Shown here piece after piece: positions 50,668 to 62,742 of a stretch of 64,000 nt of DNA. The notes under the pieces were generated by a model, which ran no database searches, was not told where the DNA came from, and saw only the letters and a program-made list of their open reading frames with translations. Within the stretch, counting starts at the first letter, position 1; each line of letters opens with the position of its first letter. The position numbers and the translations under genes were made by a program. Source of the stretch: Chloropicon primus (lineage: Eukaryota; Chlorophyta; Chloropicophyceae; Chloropicales; Chloropicaceae); assembly GCA_023205875.1 (NCBI GenBank), contig CP060767.1, positions 62,001 to 126,000 of the forward strand, given 5' to 3'.

Positions 50668-52140
50668 ATGTCGAAGATGAGTTTCGTGTTGTACGAATCT
50701 GCATCGGGGTATGGGTTGTTCGAGTTGGTGGCCCTGGATGAGATTGGAACGAAAGCGAAGGATGTGCAGAAAACGATTAGCGACTTGAGCAGGTTCTCGA
50801 AAGTGATGAAGCTCAAGGCGTTCCAGCCTTTCACGAATACGGCGGGAGCTTTGGAGGAAATTAACGCCGTGTCGGAGGGAATTATGACGGAGAACTTGAA
50901 GGACTTTTTGGTGAGGAACTTGCCGAAAGCATCCAAGGAAGGGAAGAAGGCCAAATTCACATTGGGAATGATTGATGCCAAGCTCGCGAATGCGGTCCAG
51001 GAGGGAACCGGGTTGAAGTGCGTGTGCGACGAGATTGTTGGGGAGGTGCTGAGGGGAGTGAGGAACCACTTGACGCACTTCATCAAGGGATTGAGTGACA
51101 TGGACTTGAACAGGTCTCAGCTTTCCTTGGCGCACTCGTACTCGAGGGCCAAGGTCAAGTTCAACGTCAACAAGGTTGATAACATGATCATCCAGGCCAT
51201 CAGTTTGCTCGATATCTTGGACAGGGACATCAACACCTTCATCATGAGAGTCAAGGAGTGGTACTCTTGGCACTTTCCAGAGCTCGTGAAGCTCGTGACG
51301 GACAACTACATGTTCACCAGGACTTGCTTGCTGATCATGAACAGGAAGACCTTCACGGAGGACAAGGTCGAGAAGCTCACTGAGATTGTTGGGTCCGAGG
51401 ACCTCTCCAAGGACATCTTGGCGGCTTCCAAGCACTCCATGGGTCAGGACATTTCGGACTTTGACTTGCTGAACATCGAGAAGTTCGCCAAGAGGACGAT
51501 ATCTCTCGCGGAGTACAGGCAGACGCTCCACGAGTACCTCATCGAGAGGATGAGCAGCATCGCTCCAAACTTGGCGGAGCTGGTGGGAGAGCTCGTGGGC
51601 GCCAGGCTCATCAGTCACGCGGGTTCGCTGACCAACTTGGCAAAGTATCCAGCTAGTACCGTGCAGATCCTGGGAGCCGAGAAGGCCCTTTTCAGGGCTC
51701 TTAAGACCAAGGGCAACACCCCAAAGTACGGTCTGATCTTCAACTCGACTTACATCGGAAGGGCCAGCCAGCAGAACAAGGGAAGAATCTCGAGGTATCT
51801 CGCGAACAAGTGCAGCATTGCGAGCAGGATCGACTGCTTCTTGGAGCAGACCACAAACGTTTTTGGCAAGAAGCTCAAGGACCAGGTGGAGGAGAGGCTC
51901 AGGTTTTACGAGGACGGAACCGCGCCAAGGAAGAACGTGACGGTGATGCAGGAGGCCATGGGAGACCTGGAGGAGCAATACCCCGAGGCGAAGACTCCAA
52001 GCTCATCCAAGAAGGACAAGAAGAAGAAGAGGAAGTCAACGGACTCGATGGACGTGGACGGCGAGGACGCCGATACCCCCTCGAAGAAGAAGAAGAAGAA
52101 GGACAAGAAGGACAAGAAGAAGAAGAAGAAGGACAAGTAA
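50668..52140 (+). CDS. NOP56: NOP56 box C/D snoRNP core protein
   Basis: NOP56 is part of the 2'-O-methylation snoRNP that guides rRNA modification and processing. A single exon of 490 aa from the ATG at 50668 (MSKMSFVLYESASGYGLFEL). The NOP5NT domain, a coiled coil (VKEWYSWHFPELVKLVTDNY) and the Nop domain (LISHAGSLTNLAKYPASTVQ, ILGAEKALFRALKTKGNTP, KYGLIFNSTYIGRA) are intact, followed by a KKD/E-rich tail of about 50 residues. The SRFSKVMKLKAFQPF block marks NOP56 rather than NOP58. Confidence 0.95.
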   Translation: MSKMSFVLYESASGYGLFELVALDEIGTKAKDVQKTISDLSRFSKVMKLKAFQPFTNTAGALEEINAVSEGIMTENLKDFLVRNLPKASKEGKKAKFTLGMIDAKLANAVQEGTGLKCVCDEIVGEVLRGVRNHLTHFIKGLSDMDLNRSQLSLAHSYSRAKVKFNVNKVDNMIIQAISLLDILDRDINTFIMRVKEWYSWHFPELVKLVTDNYMFTRTCLLIMNRKTFTEDKVEKLTEIVGSEDLSKDILAASKHSMGQDISDFDLLNIEKFAKRTISLAEYRQTLHEYLIERMSSIAPNLAELVGELVGARLISHAGSLTNLAKYPASTVQILGAEKALFRALKTKGNTPKYGLIFNSTYIGRASQQNKGRISRYLANKCSIASRIDCFLEQTTNVFGKKLKDQVEERLRFYEDGTAPRKNVTVMQEAMGDLEEQYPEAKTPSSSKKDKKKKRKSTDSMDVDGEDADTPSKKKKKKDKKDKKKKKKDK

Positions 52141-52281
52141 GCCCTGCTCCGTCTTTCTTGCTCTTGGGCTCTCGTGTTTGTCTGGGCCCCTCACAACCAG
52201 CACGATGTATCTTTTCAACTTTCTAAATGTATTTTATATAGAAAAACGTTAACAGCAACCCTTGTCTCTGGCCAAAGATCG

Positions 52282-53580
52282 TCAATTCTCGTCATCCTTC
52301 GCCATGGCCACGTAAGCCTGGATCTCCTCCCCAATCGTAAGCACCGCGGGCTTGGGCTGCTCCCTCTCGAAGTCGTTGTAATCCACGAAGACGAGTGGCA
52401 CGCCCTCCCTGGGCACAGCCAAGGAGACCTTTGTCCCTCCGGTCCCCGGAACTTCCCCCGTGAATTTTGGCGTCAGCCCCGCGGCAACCAGCTTCTCTTT
52501 CCTCTCGTTCACGTCCTTATCCAGCACCGCGATCTTGATGGATTGGACGGAGCTAGCCTCCTTGGAACTCGACTTGGGGACCAGCAGGATCCCCGTGTTC
52601 TCGTCCGCGGCCCCGTAAGTCATCAAGACGGACCCCTTGATCCTAGCGGGCTCGAACCGGCCCACCTCCTTGTCCCCGTAACTCCTGTCCGCAGCCATGC
52701 CAAACACCCTCTCGTAGTACTTGGCGGCAGCGTCCACATCGTTCACGTAGACGCCGACCAAGTCAAAGGGATCCCTCCTGTTCTCGATGTAGACGACGAC
52801 CTTGTACCCATCCGGCGCGGTGATCTCAAAGTAACCGAAGCCAAAGGTGATGTCGCCCCCGGAGTTGGCAACCCGGTTGACCCGCAGGGAGTTCGACAGA
52901 GCGAACTGAAAGAACTGTCCCGAGTTGTCTTGGGTCGTGCTTGGGTTCTCCACGAGCTCGAGGGCGAACTTTCCGCCATCCGCCGCGGTCAGTGTTTCCG
53001 GCCCAAAGCTCACGAAGGCTTGGTTTCCCCTCGTCCGGTTCACTTTCATCCCGAGGCCCTGCGTCCAGAATTTCACCGATTTGTCGAGGTCCTTCACCTC
53101 CAGGACCGCGTGCTGAAGGAAGTTTCGGCTCCCGTCTACCACGCCTTGGCGCGTCCTGCTCACGAACTTCTCGTTGATCTCGTAAGCCTTGATCTGCGTC
53201 TCGAGCAGATTCTTCTCCGCCAGCGCGAGCTCGTCCTTGTTGTCAGACTTCTCCAAGGTCGAGAGCACCGCCTTGAGCTCGCCCCTCCTGATGTCCAGGA
53301 TGCCCAACTCATCCGCGAGCGCGACAGCGGGGAAGAGGGACGACAAGCTAGGAGCACAGAGGAGCGAAGCTATCGTCGCGAGGGCATCCCTCCTGGACGA
53401 TGACGAAGCTCGAATGAAGCCCGGAGCAGAAGCCCTCTCCGACGACGACCGCACAACCGCCCTTTCTCGTGCCCCGACCACACACCCGCAGGATGGTGGC
53501 CGCACCACTCCTCGACCGATCCAGACCCCATCGCAACCCGTCCTCGCAACCCCCTTGCTCGCTCTCGCCTCCCTCACCAT
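52282..53580 (-). CDS. Glyoxalase/VOC-fold protein with thylakoid-lumen type targeting
   Basis: A single exon of 432 aa from the ATG at 53580. A basic transit region is followed by SSRRDALATIASLLCAPSLS and ...FPAVALA-DE: a twin arginine, hydrophobic core and AxA-like cleavage site as in Tat-dependent lumen proteins. Two VOC modules follow, NFLQHAVLEVKDLDKSVKFW (first) and FDLVGVYVNDVDAAAKYYER (second), as in plant glyoxalase I. Metal-site residues are partly visible. The reaction (methylglyoxal-glutathione isomerisation or another VOC reaction) is not proven by sequence. Confidence 0.75.
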   Translation of the reverse strand: MVREARASKGVARTGCDGVWIGRGVVRPPSCGCVVGARERAVVRSSSERASAPGFIRASSSSRRDALATIASLLCAPSLSSLFPAVALADELGILDIRRGELKAVLSTLEKSDNKDELALAEKNLLETQIKAYEINEKFVSRTRQGVVDGSRNFLQHAVLEVKDLDKSVKFWTQGLGMKVNRTRGNQAFVSFGPETLTAADGGKFALELVENPSTTQDNSGQFFQFALSNSLRVNRVANSGGDITFGFGYFEITAPDGYKVVVYIENRRDPFDLVGVYVNDVDAAAKYYERVFGMAADRSYGDKEVGRFEPARIKGSVLMTYGAADENTGILLVPKSSSKEASSVQSIKIAVLDKDVNERKEKLVAAGLTPKFTGEVPGTGGTKVSLAVPREGVPLVFVDYNDFEREQPKPAVLTIGEEIQAYVAMAKDDEN

Positions 53581-54390
53581 CTTCCGGGTGTAGGCTCGGC
53601 TGGTTCCAAACCTTTCCTCGACGGCAAAAAAAGTCAAGCGAGTCAAACTAATCGAAAGATCTCGTGGAACGCCCCTTCGGTCCTCGCCAGAAGGCCTCCT
53701 CAATCCCCTCACCCTCACACCCACACCCACACACTCACACTCCGACCGTCCCCGTCCTACAGCGAAGCCAGCTCTAGTGACTTCGCAACTCCCCGTCGAC
53801 CACCGACCTCGTCAAGGGATGCGAGTGAGACGACCACCGATGGAAAGCTCGTGAGATGATCTTTCGATGGGTGCCTTCGATGACTCGCGTGACGCGCGGT
53901 TGCGTACGTCAAGGCTTCGTCCAGTTGTGTCGCTCGTCGGAACCCAATCGTCAAATCACGATCGAATCAAACCCCAAACTCCAGGACGTGATGGAGCGAG
54001 GTTGGGGTCAACCGAGGTGTCGATGGAAAGATCTCGAGCTCTAGTTTCGTTAGAACACCTCCTCTCTTCCCTATTCTCCCCTCCCTTGCCGTCGTCACCT
54101 CTTGTCCTCCTCCTTCAGCGCCCGCAGGTCTGACCTCTGCAAACCTCAGTTGAGGATAAAGTTGTGGAGTTTCTCAGCCACACGACGGAAGGAGGTGAGT
54201 TCCAATCCAATGGAAGGAGTTCCGCGCAACGGAAGCGGTCAAGACAGTAACCAATCGAAAGAGCGTGAGACGATCTTTTCAATGAGCGGTCGCATGACGC
54301 AAACAGGTTCCTGAGACGTTTGCTTTCGTTCGTTTTGTCCTCGATCGGCTTGGCGTGGCTTGGCATGGGCAAGGGAGAGGAGCGAGAGCC
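53581..54390. other. Divergent region glyoxalase-like/ACS-like
   Basis: 810-base head-to-head spacer with CACACC repeats (53720-53745) and four diverged copies of the dispersed element, including GATGGAAAGATCTCGAG at 54022 and CAATCGAAAGAGCGTGAGAC at 54252. No gene was seen. Confidence 0.6.
53648..54300. promoter_or_regulatory. Cluster of four diverged dispersed elements
   Basis: Copies at about 53648-53695 (AATCGAAAGATCTCGTGG), 53833-53890 (GATGGAAAGCTCGTGAGATG), 54005-54050 and 54245-54300. Some show the core in both orientations, fitting a bidirectional promoter. Confidence 0.5.
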
Positions 54391-55631
54391 ATGGCGCCGA
54401 TCGTCGGGTGGTTGGAGGATGCTGTGCGCGGGATGACGAGAACGCGAGTGGTGTTCGCTCTCGCTGGATTGACGTTCGTGGTGACGTTGAATGGGATGGC
54501 GAGGAGGAGGAGGAGGAGGAGGAGGGGAGGGAAGAAGGGCACCGAGGGGGAGGAGCAAGAGAAGCGGAAGGGGAGGGCGGCGATGGATTTGTCGTTGAGG
54601 TCGATGGATTTGACCAAGCCGGCCCTTAGTTACCTCGATGTCTTCCTGGAGGCCCTCGGGAACCAGTGGACGCCCTCGATGAACAAGGAAGAGGGCTACA
54701 TTTGCTTGCTCATAGCGGAGAACAAGTTAACGACGAGTTTGGTCAGCAAGCGTTTCAAGCAGGTCAAGACGGTCCCTGATTCAGTTTTTGCGTACACTTC
54801 GTTCAGGGGCGAGCCTAGGTTCAGGCAAGCTGTGGCAAACTACGTTGAGATGACGTTCTGCCCCCAAGCAAGGATCGATCCGGAGAACCTTGCGATCTCC
54901 AGCGGCTGCGGCGCGGTCATCGAGAACGTCTGCTTCTCGGTGTGCGAGGCTGGGGAGGAGGTCTTGATCCCATCGCCGTACTACCCTGCTTTTGACAACG
55001 ACTTGCGAGTTCGGTCGAGGGTGCTGCCCGTGCCGGTCCTGTGCTCGACGGCGACCTTTCCCCTTCCCTCGAACGAGGATCTGGACAAGGCCTTTGCGGC
55101 TTGCAGGAGCCCGAGGATATTGCTTCTGACGAACCCGCACAACCCGCTTGGGGTGGTCCTGGAGCCTGAGGAGGTGATGCGCTGCGTGAAGTGGGCTCTG
55201 CAGAGAGGAATGCACGTCGTCTCGGATGAGATTTACGCCAACAGCGTCCACGGGGCAGCAGACGGTGCGGAGTTCAAGTCAGTCATAGCGATGATGCCAG
55301 AGCTGTCGGGCATGCTCGGCAAGGAGCTCATCGAGGAGAGGGTGCACACCATCTTCGGGTTCAGCAAGGATTTCTGCGCTTCTGGATTGAGGATTGGCTG
55401 CCTTCACACGAAGAACTTGCGGCTCCTTGCGGCGATCGACAACGTGGGTTACTTCGGCGGGGTTTCCGGTCACACGGCGCACATCATGACGGAGGTTCTC
55501 GAGGACAAGTCCTTCGTGAAGAAATTCGTTCAAAAGAACCAGGAAAACTTGAGGAAGAGCTACAACACGTTGGTGTCCAAGCTGAAGGAGGCCGACATTG
55601 GTTTCCTGCCCGCGGGTGCTGGGATGGTAAG

Positions 55632-55673
<42 letters not shown>

Positions 55674-55991
55674 GAACGACATCGATCGAGTACAAGCATG
55701 AGTATGATCTGACCCTCCTTTAATGTCCAGTTCCTGTGGATCGACCTGAGAAAGTACCTGAGTGAGAGATCGTGGGAGGCGGAAAAGACGCTGTGGACAG
55801 GCCTCGCCAAAGATGCAAAGGTCCTCTTCACTCCTGGCAAGGACTGTCACGCCAAGGCGCCGGGCTTCTTCAGGGTCTGCTTCGCCTGGGTGCCGGAGCA
55901 AGCCCTCGTGATCGCGGTGGACAGGATCGTTCGACACCTGAGGAAGAACCAGTTGGACATCCCGATGCTGAAAAATTTGCTTGCCGAATGA
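54391..55991 (+). CDS. ACC synthase-like class I aminotransferase with N-terminal membrane anchor
   Basis: A PLP enzyme related to 1-aminocyclopropane-1-carboxylate synthase. Exons are 54391..55626 and 55731..55991, with intron GTAAGTCTCT...TGTCCAG (104 nt, phase 0), giving 498 aa. The N-terminus has a hydrophobic segment (TRTRVVFALAGLTFVVTLNG) followed by eight Arg. Fold-type I landmarks are TSFRGEPRFRQAVANY, SGCGAVIENVCF, PSPYYPAFDNDL, TNPHNPLG, VVSDEIYANSVH, PLP-lysine GFSKDFCASGLRIG and PGFFRVCFAW. Authentic ACC synthase activity cannot be distinguished from a related transaminase or C-S lyase. Confidence 0.82.
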
Positions 55992-56149
55992 GTGAATGCA
56001 TTGCTAGGCTCTCCTCCGATCGATCCATCCATCCATCCACCAGTGCGGTCCCGCGGTGTATAACTTACAGTTATTAATACAAACATTAACAAACAAACAA
56101 AAACTTTTCCTTTGCCTAAGCAAGGGGATCGCCAGCGGGCAACTCTCGT

Positions 56150-57007
56150 TCAATCGAGGAAGGCTCCCATCCAATACGGCGTTTCCACGTTGGGGTCCAA
56201 TCCGTTCTTCTTGTAATAGTCCTGGTGAAACTCCTCGGCAACCCAAAACGTCGTTGCTCTTCTTAGCCTGACCGCCAGCTTTCTGTTCCCCCGGCGGAGA
56301 GATTCTTTCTCCAAGGCATCCAGCGCAGCCCGCTCCTGCGAAGCAGTGGAGAAAAAGATCGCAGGGCGGTATTGAGGCCCCCGGTTCGCTTCCTGCCCCC
56401 TGTCGTCCGTTGGGTCGATGGCGTCGAGAAACGAGCGCATGGAGATCTTTGTAGCCTCCTGTAGCTCCTCCTCGGTCAAGCTCTTGTCGAATGTGACGCG
56501 AACAACCTCCACGTGGCCGCTCTTCCGGCTCTGAACCTTGCCATACGTAGGATTGCGCAGTAATCCGCCCATGTAACCGCACTCGGTATTCACCACACCC
56601 TCCACCTCCACCTCGTCCAGCGCTCTCTGCAGGCACCAGAAGCACCCACCAGCAAATGCTATAAACCCCTTCCCCTCCGGATCATCCAGCCCAGTCCCTT
56701 CTGTGAGAATCTCATTCACAGCTGGTGAGAGGTCCGGTTCACCGTGCAGGGTCTCCGCCACAAAAGCCGCCCAAATCACTGGCCTGAACCATCCCCTTCC
56801 ACCATCACCACTACCACCATTCTCCGCCTCTTGCTCGCTACCCTTGCTCCTCAACCTCGTTGTGCTTGAGGAACCTGATGTTATCAACCGATGCATCGAT
56901 GTGCGATGCCCCTGGAGCCTCCGCCACCCTCGACTCGATCTCCCTTCCGGACACAACACTCCATGGCATCCCCGAGCCACAACATCCATCCCAGCAGAGG
57001 GAAGCAT
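56150..57007 (-). CDS. MSRA: Peptide methionine sulfoxide reductase A
   Basis: Reduces methionine-S-sulfoxide in proteins. A single exon of 285 aa from the ATG at 57007 (MLPSAGMDVVARG). The N-terminal 80 or so residues are Arg/Ser/Gly-rich, compatible with organelle import. The catalytic motif is FAGGCFWCLQRALDEVEVEG; CGYMGGLLRNPTYGKVQSRK, HVEVVRVTFD, PQYRPAIFF and AEEFHQDYYKKNG complete the MsrA core. The ending YWMGAFLD lacks the C-terminal resolving cysteines of some MsrAs. Confidence 0.9.
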   Translation of the reverse strand: MLPSAGMDVVARGCHGVLCPEGRSSRGWRRLQGHRTSMHRLITSGSSSTTRLRSKGSEQEAENGGSGDGGRGWFRPVIWAAFVAETLHGEPDLSPAVNEILTEGTGLDDPEGKGFIAFAGGCFWCLQRALDEVEVEGVVNTECGYMGGLLRNPTYGKVQSRKSGHVEVVRVTFDKSLTEEELQEATKISMRSFLDAIDPTDDRGQEANRGPQYRPAIFFSTASQERAALDALEKESLRRGNRKLAVRLRRATTFWVAEEFHQDYYKKNGLDPNVETPYWMGAFLD

Positions 57008-59392
<2,385 letters not shown>

Positions 59393-60160
59393 TCTTATCT
59401 ATTATTAAACTTTACATGACTATTTATTTCATCCAAGGCCCAGAAGAGGAGGAGGACCACGAATTGGAGCACTTGCACCAAAATGCGAACCGAGGAGGAC
59501 CTCCATCCATTCATTAGCCAGCACAACCCCGTTCAAGCTCTCAGTCCAGGACTCCAGAGGGATCTCTCGATCTCCTCGGCCTAGATCTCCTCTGAGGGAT
59601 GAGCGTCGTGGTGGACCTCCTGGAGCGAGGCGAGGGCGAGTCCCGCACGACAGGGGAAGGGCAAGAAGATCGTGGCCCGCGATGCAGGACTCGAACCAGA
59701 TGGCTTGACTTGCTTCCGGGACGACCTGGCGCTTTGGAGGTCGACAACACACGTTGCTCCCTCGATTGTCTGCTTGCAGAGGTGATGTGATATGGTCAGG
59801 TGGGTTGGAAGGAATCTCGTTGCTCATGCTTCCTCCGTGATGATTGGACTGACGCGTTCTTTTCTCGCTGGTGCCACTCGGTCTGTGGGCGTGCAGTACG
59901 TCCTCCCCGTTCTCCTGGTGAATGGCGTCCTTCTTGCAGTGTTCCTCATCATCTTCCTGTGACATGAAGTTTCAAACCTAAAGCGTTCGAGAGGCTTTGA
60001 GACGGAAGACAAAGGTGGCTTGAGAGAGAGGAAGGGTCGTTCGACAGGCTGGAAGGGAACGCGATCTTCCACTCCTCCTAGGCATTGTAAACAAGTTTCT
60101 GTAAACATGGGTGTGGGCTCGGAGTTTGGTCTATACTAAATACTCTACGCTGCTTGGCTG
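59393..60160. other. Convergent spacer, possible small minus-strand reading frame
   Basis: 768 bases. A 178-codon minus-strand frame (59965-59429, starting MSQEDDEEHCKKDAIHQENG) is open, but it has no recognised domain and repeats such as CGAGGCGAGG, so I do not call it. ATTATTAAAC follows the katanin stop. A T-arm-like GGTTCGAGTCC on the minus strand at 59690-59700 has no matching stem. Confidence 0.45.
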
Positions 60161-61072
60161 CTAGTGCTGTGGTGGCGGTGGAGGGTGGCCTGAGATCGGG
60201 CAAGGCAGGCCATACTTGGCGCACGTCTCGTAAATGTTCATTTTGAGACGGTCCAGGCCGGCTGTCATGCTGTCCAGCGCGGGCCTCGCGTGGACCTCGA
60301 ATGCTTCCATGGTTCCCGCCTTCTCCTCGTCAAAGTAAAAGTCGATGACGTACCTCACCTCCTCCCCGTTTCTGTCCACGTACCAGTCGTGCCTGTCGAA
60401 GGGGGTCTCCCCGTAAAACACGGACCTCATCCTGGCCATCGGACTCAAATCGTGTGGCCTGCCAAGGAACCTCGCCAGCTTGGGCTTGTTGCCCTCGTAC
60501 TCCTTGGAGTGGAGGGACTCCCACCTCTTCACAAGCTCCCAAGTCCGCTCGTTCATTCCGTTGTGGAAGAAGACAACGTTCTCCATGTCCTCCTCGTCCA
60601 CCCCATCCGCCTTGCCCTTCCTGTTCAACGCGTTGAAGAACATCTGGGGCGAAGGGTACTGCCAAGTGGACTGCGTACCGCCTTTGGGGATGCTAGACTT
60701 CTCTCGAGATATCGACAGCGCCTTCCTCTGCCCCACAGAGGGCTGCTGGTTCGCCTCAAGGGGCATGTTGTTCTTCGAGTCTATCGTCCCCGTGCCCCTC
60801 CCACCCCAACCCAAGTTCCATATCGAACGAAACTTCGCCTCCTCCTTGCTCGCCTCGCTGCTGGCCACCTGCTGGTCTATCCTCTGGTTGTACACGTTGT
60901 ACACCGGAGACGACCCTGAGGTCGACGGGCCGAGGTCCACGGGACACGGCGCACTCTCATTACTCCCTCCACCTTCGCCATACCCGCAAGGTGGCGGAGG
61001 CTTACCACTACCAGCACCAGCACCAGCAGCCGTCACACTGCTGGACGCGTCTTTCCCCTGTGTCTGTCCCAT
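60161..61072 (-). CDS. HCCS: Holocytochrome c synthase (cytochrome c heme lyase)
   Basis: Attaches heme to cytochrome c in the mitochondrial intermembrane space. A single exon of 303 aa from the ATG at 61072 (MGQTQGKDASSS). An N-terminal heme-regulatory-type motif PCPVDL is present. The core has VYNVYNQRI, WQYPSPQMFFNALNRKGKAD, VVFFHNGMNERTWELVKRWE, KLARFLGRPHDLSPMAR, PFDRHDWYVDRNGEEVRYVI, DFYFD and RPALDSMTAGLDRLKMNIYE, all typical of HCCS. The His in PFDRHDW is retained. Confidence 0.93.
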   Translation of the reverse strand: MGQTQGKDASSSVTAAGAGAGSGKPPPPCGYGEGGGSNESAPCPVDLGPSTSGSSPVYNVYNQRIDQQVASSEASKEEAKFRSIWNLGWGGRGTGTIDSKNNMPLEANQQPSVGQRKALSISREKSSIPKGGTQSTWQYPSPQMFFNALNRKGKADGVDEEDMENVVFFHNGMNERTWELVKRWESLHSKEYEGNKPKLARFLGRPHDLSPMARMRSVFYGETPFDRHDWYVDRNGEEVRYVIDFYFDEEKAGTMEAFEVHARPALDSMTAGLDRLKMNIYETCAKYGLPCPISGHPPPPPQH

Positions 61073-61248
61073 CACGCACGCAGCAACTCCCAGAATTCCA
61101 ACGTAACCGAAAAACACCTCTCCCGAGCGCTACACTACGTTACGCTACGCTGCGTTACTCTCTCTCTCTCTCTCTCAATGGCAATGGCAATGGCAATGGC
61201 AGAAAGTCTGAAGCAGCTGTCTGTCTTGGTGTCGTCGATGCCTTTTCC

Positions 61249-61305
61249 CGTCGTTGTTTTTTTCGAGCGAATGGTCTTTCGAAAGAGGGAGACGACAAGG
61301 TTTCG
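61249..61305 (-). promoter_or_regulatory. Dispersed promoter-associated element, HCCS copy
   Basis: TTTCGAGCGAATGGTC then TTTCGAAAGAGGGAGACGAC, pointing to HCCS, 177 bases from its ATG. Confidence 0.75.
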
Positions 61306-61504
61306 TGTGTTCGGTCCTCCTCCTCCTTCTGTCCCTCCGCCGCGCGCTCTTGGCCTCGCCTTCTCTCTCTCTCTCTCTCCTCCGCAGCCAGGGGACACGC
61401 TCAGACTGAAAAAGGAAAACGCTCGAGCCGAGCAGCAGCAGAGAGGGAGGGAGAAAGGTGAGTGCAGGGAGCGAGGACGAGGGCGGAGGGGACGGAGGAG
61501 TTGA

Positions 61505-61576
61505 AAGAACGAACCGTCGTGTCGCGATCTTTCGAAAGACCATTCGCTCGAAAGGAATGGCGTCCTGGTGAGGATG
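61505..61576 (+). promoter_or_regulatory. Dispersed promoter-associated element, p23 copy 1 (best match)
   Basis: GTCGCGATCTTTCGAAAGAC, CATTCGCTCGAAAGGAATGG, CGTCCTGGTGAGGATGTGG: the most complete copy, pointing to p23. Confidence 0.8.
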
Positions 61577-61707
61577 TGGAGACACTGAAAAGAAACGCCA
61601 TCCAGGTTTGTTGTTTCTCGCCACGGAGAGAGGTGAGGTGAGTGTCCGAGGAGGGAGGCGTGGCCATGGAGGAGGGAGCGTGGAAGCGGGACGAGGAGTG
61701 GCACATT

Positions 61708-61772
61708 CTTCGTATCGTGATCTCTCGTTCGACCCATCACTCGAAAGACCTCGTGCCTTGGTGAGGATCCAC
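61708..61772 (+). promoter_or_regulatory. Dispersed promoter-associated element, p23 copy 2
   Basis: GTATCGTGATCTCTCGTTCG, CATCACTCGAAAGACC, TGCCTTGGTGAGGATCC, pointing to p23, 145 bases from its ATG. Confidence 0.75.
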
Positions 61773-61916
61773 TGATGAGAAGATCTCTGTGTTTTGATGG
61801 ATGGTTGGATGGATGATGGCGATGGCAGTTGGCACGGCCAAGGAGAAGGAGAAGGAGAAGGAGAAGGGGGTTGCTGAAGGAGGGAGGCGTGAGTGGTTGA
61901 AGAAGCCCCGGGAGTG

Positions 61917-62639
61917 ATGGAGGTTGTCAAGGCACCGAACGTGAAGTGGGCTCAGAGGAAGGACAGGCTGTTGGTCACCGTGGAGTGCCAGAACTGCAAG
62001 GAACCCAAGCTGCGAATAGAAAACGATGAGAAGGAGGGTTGCGGGGTCCTTGCTCTGTCGGGTGAAGGCACAAGGGACGGGAAGCCGTGCTCCTACGGCC
62101 TGTCACTGGAGCTGTTCGGGGAGCTGAATAAGGACGAGAGCAAAGTCAGTGTTGGGGATAGGAAGATCGTTCTCGTGCTGCTGAAAAGCAAGAGCGGGCC
62201 GCACTGGCCCCGTCTGCTCAAGGCGAAAGGGAAGGCGCCGCAAAACATCAAGGTGGACTGGGACTTGTACATGGACTCCGACGAGGAGGAGGAGCAGGAG
62301 AAGAAGTCGAATTTCGACATCGGAACCCTCGACGACTTTTCAGTAAGTGGTGGTCCGCTTTTATTGTCTTCCGCTCGTTTGCTTGGATTGGCGAAACTAA
62401 CGGAGTCCCTCCCTCGGCTCGGCTTCACAACAAAACCGCAGAAATTCGATGACCCACTTGACAAGGACGTGCACACGGACAGCGAAGACAGCGACGATGA
62501 AGGTAGGTAACCGCCATCGCGTCGTCGTGATCAAGGGCGTTCAAATGCCTTGTAACGCTTGCTCCAGGTGGTTCGATTCTCGCTGACTCGTCTCTCTTCG
62601 TCTGATCGGATTGCAGACCTCCCAGACTTGGTGAATTGA
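61917..62639 (+). CDS. p23/Sba1 HSP90 co-chaperone
   Basis: p23 stabilises the ATP-bound HSP90 dimer. Exons are 61917..62342, 62442..62502 and 62617..62639, with introns GTAAGT...CCGCAG (99 nt) and GTAGGT...TTGCAG (114 nt). Phases 0 and 1 close exactly, giving 169 aa. The CS domain has PNVKWAQRKDRLLVTVECQN, LELFGELNKDESKV and GPHWPRLLKAKGKAPQNIKV, then DWDLYMDSDEEEE. The acidic tail ends SDDEDLPDLVN, matching the family tail; the last exon codes for only seven residues including the split codon. Confidence 0.9.
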
Positions 62640-62742
62640 GTGAGGAGAATATTGTGGCACAGAATGATCTATAGGTGAACATTTAATATACTACTGCAAG
62701 CTTGCGGGCGTCCCATCGGCACGACGACGACTTGGGTGGCCA

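Larger units (their letters stand above)
61073..61916. other. Divergent region HCCS/p23 with three dispersed elements
   Basis: Head-to-head spacer. TACGCTACGC repeats, (TC)n, GGCAAT repeats at 61179-61200, and GAGAAGGAGAAGG at 61840-61868. Three element copies lie at 61249, 61505 and 61708. No gene was seen. Confidence 0.65.

Noticed and set aside
59650-59720. Possible tRNA on the minus strand (GGTTCGAGTCC T-loop-like)
   Set aside because: The T stem does not pair beyond two bases, and no acceptor or anticodon arm was found in normal or permuted order.
59429-59965. 178-codon minus-strand reading frame between katanin and HCCS
   Set aside because: No domain, repeat-rich composition, no homologue recognised; kept only as a remark on the spacer.
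62520-62600. GGTTCGATTCTC T-arm-like sequence in p23 intron 2
   Set aside because: Flanking bases do not form a T stem, and no matching acceptor stem exists.
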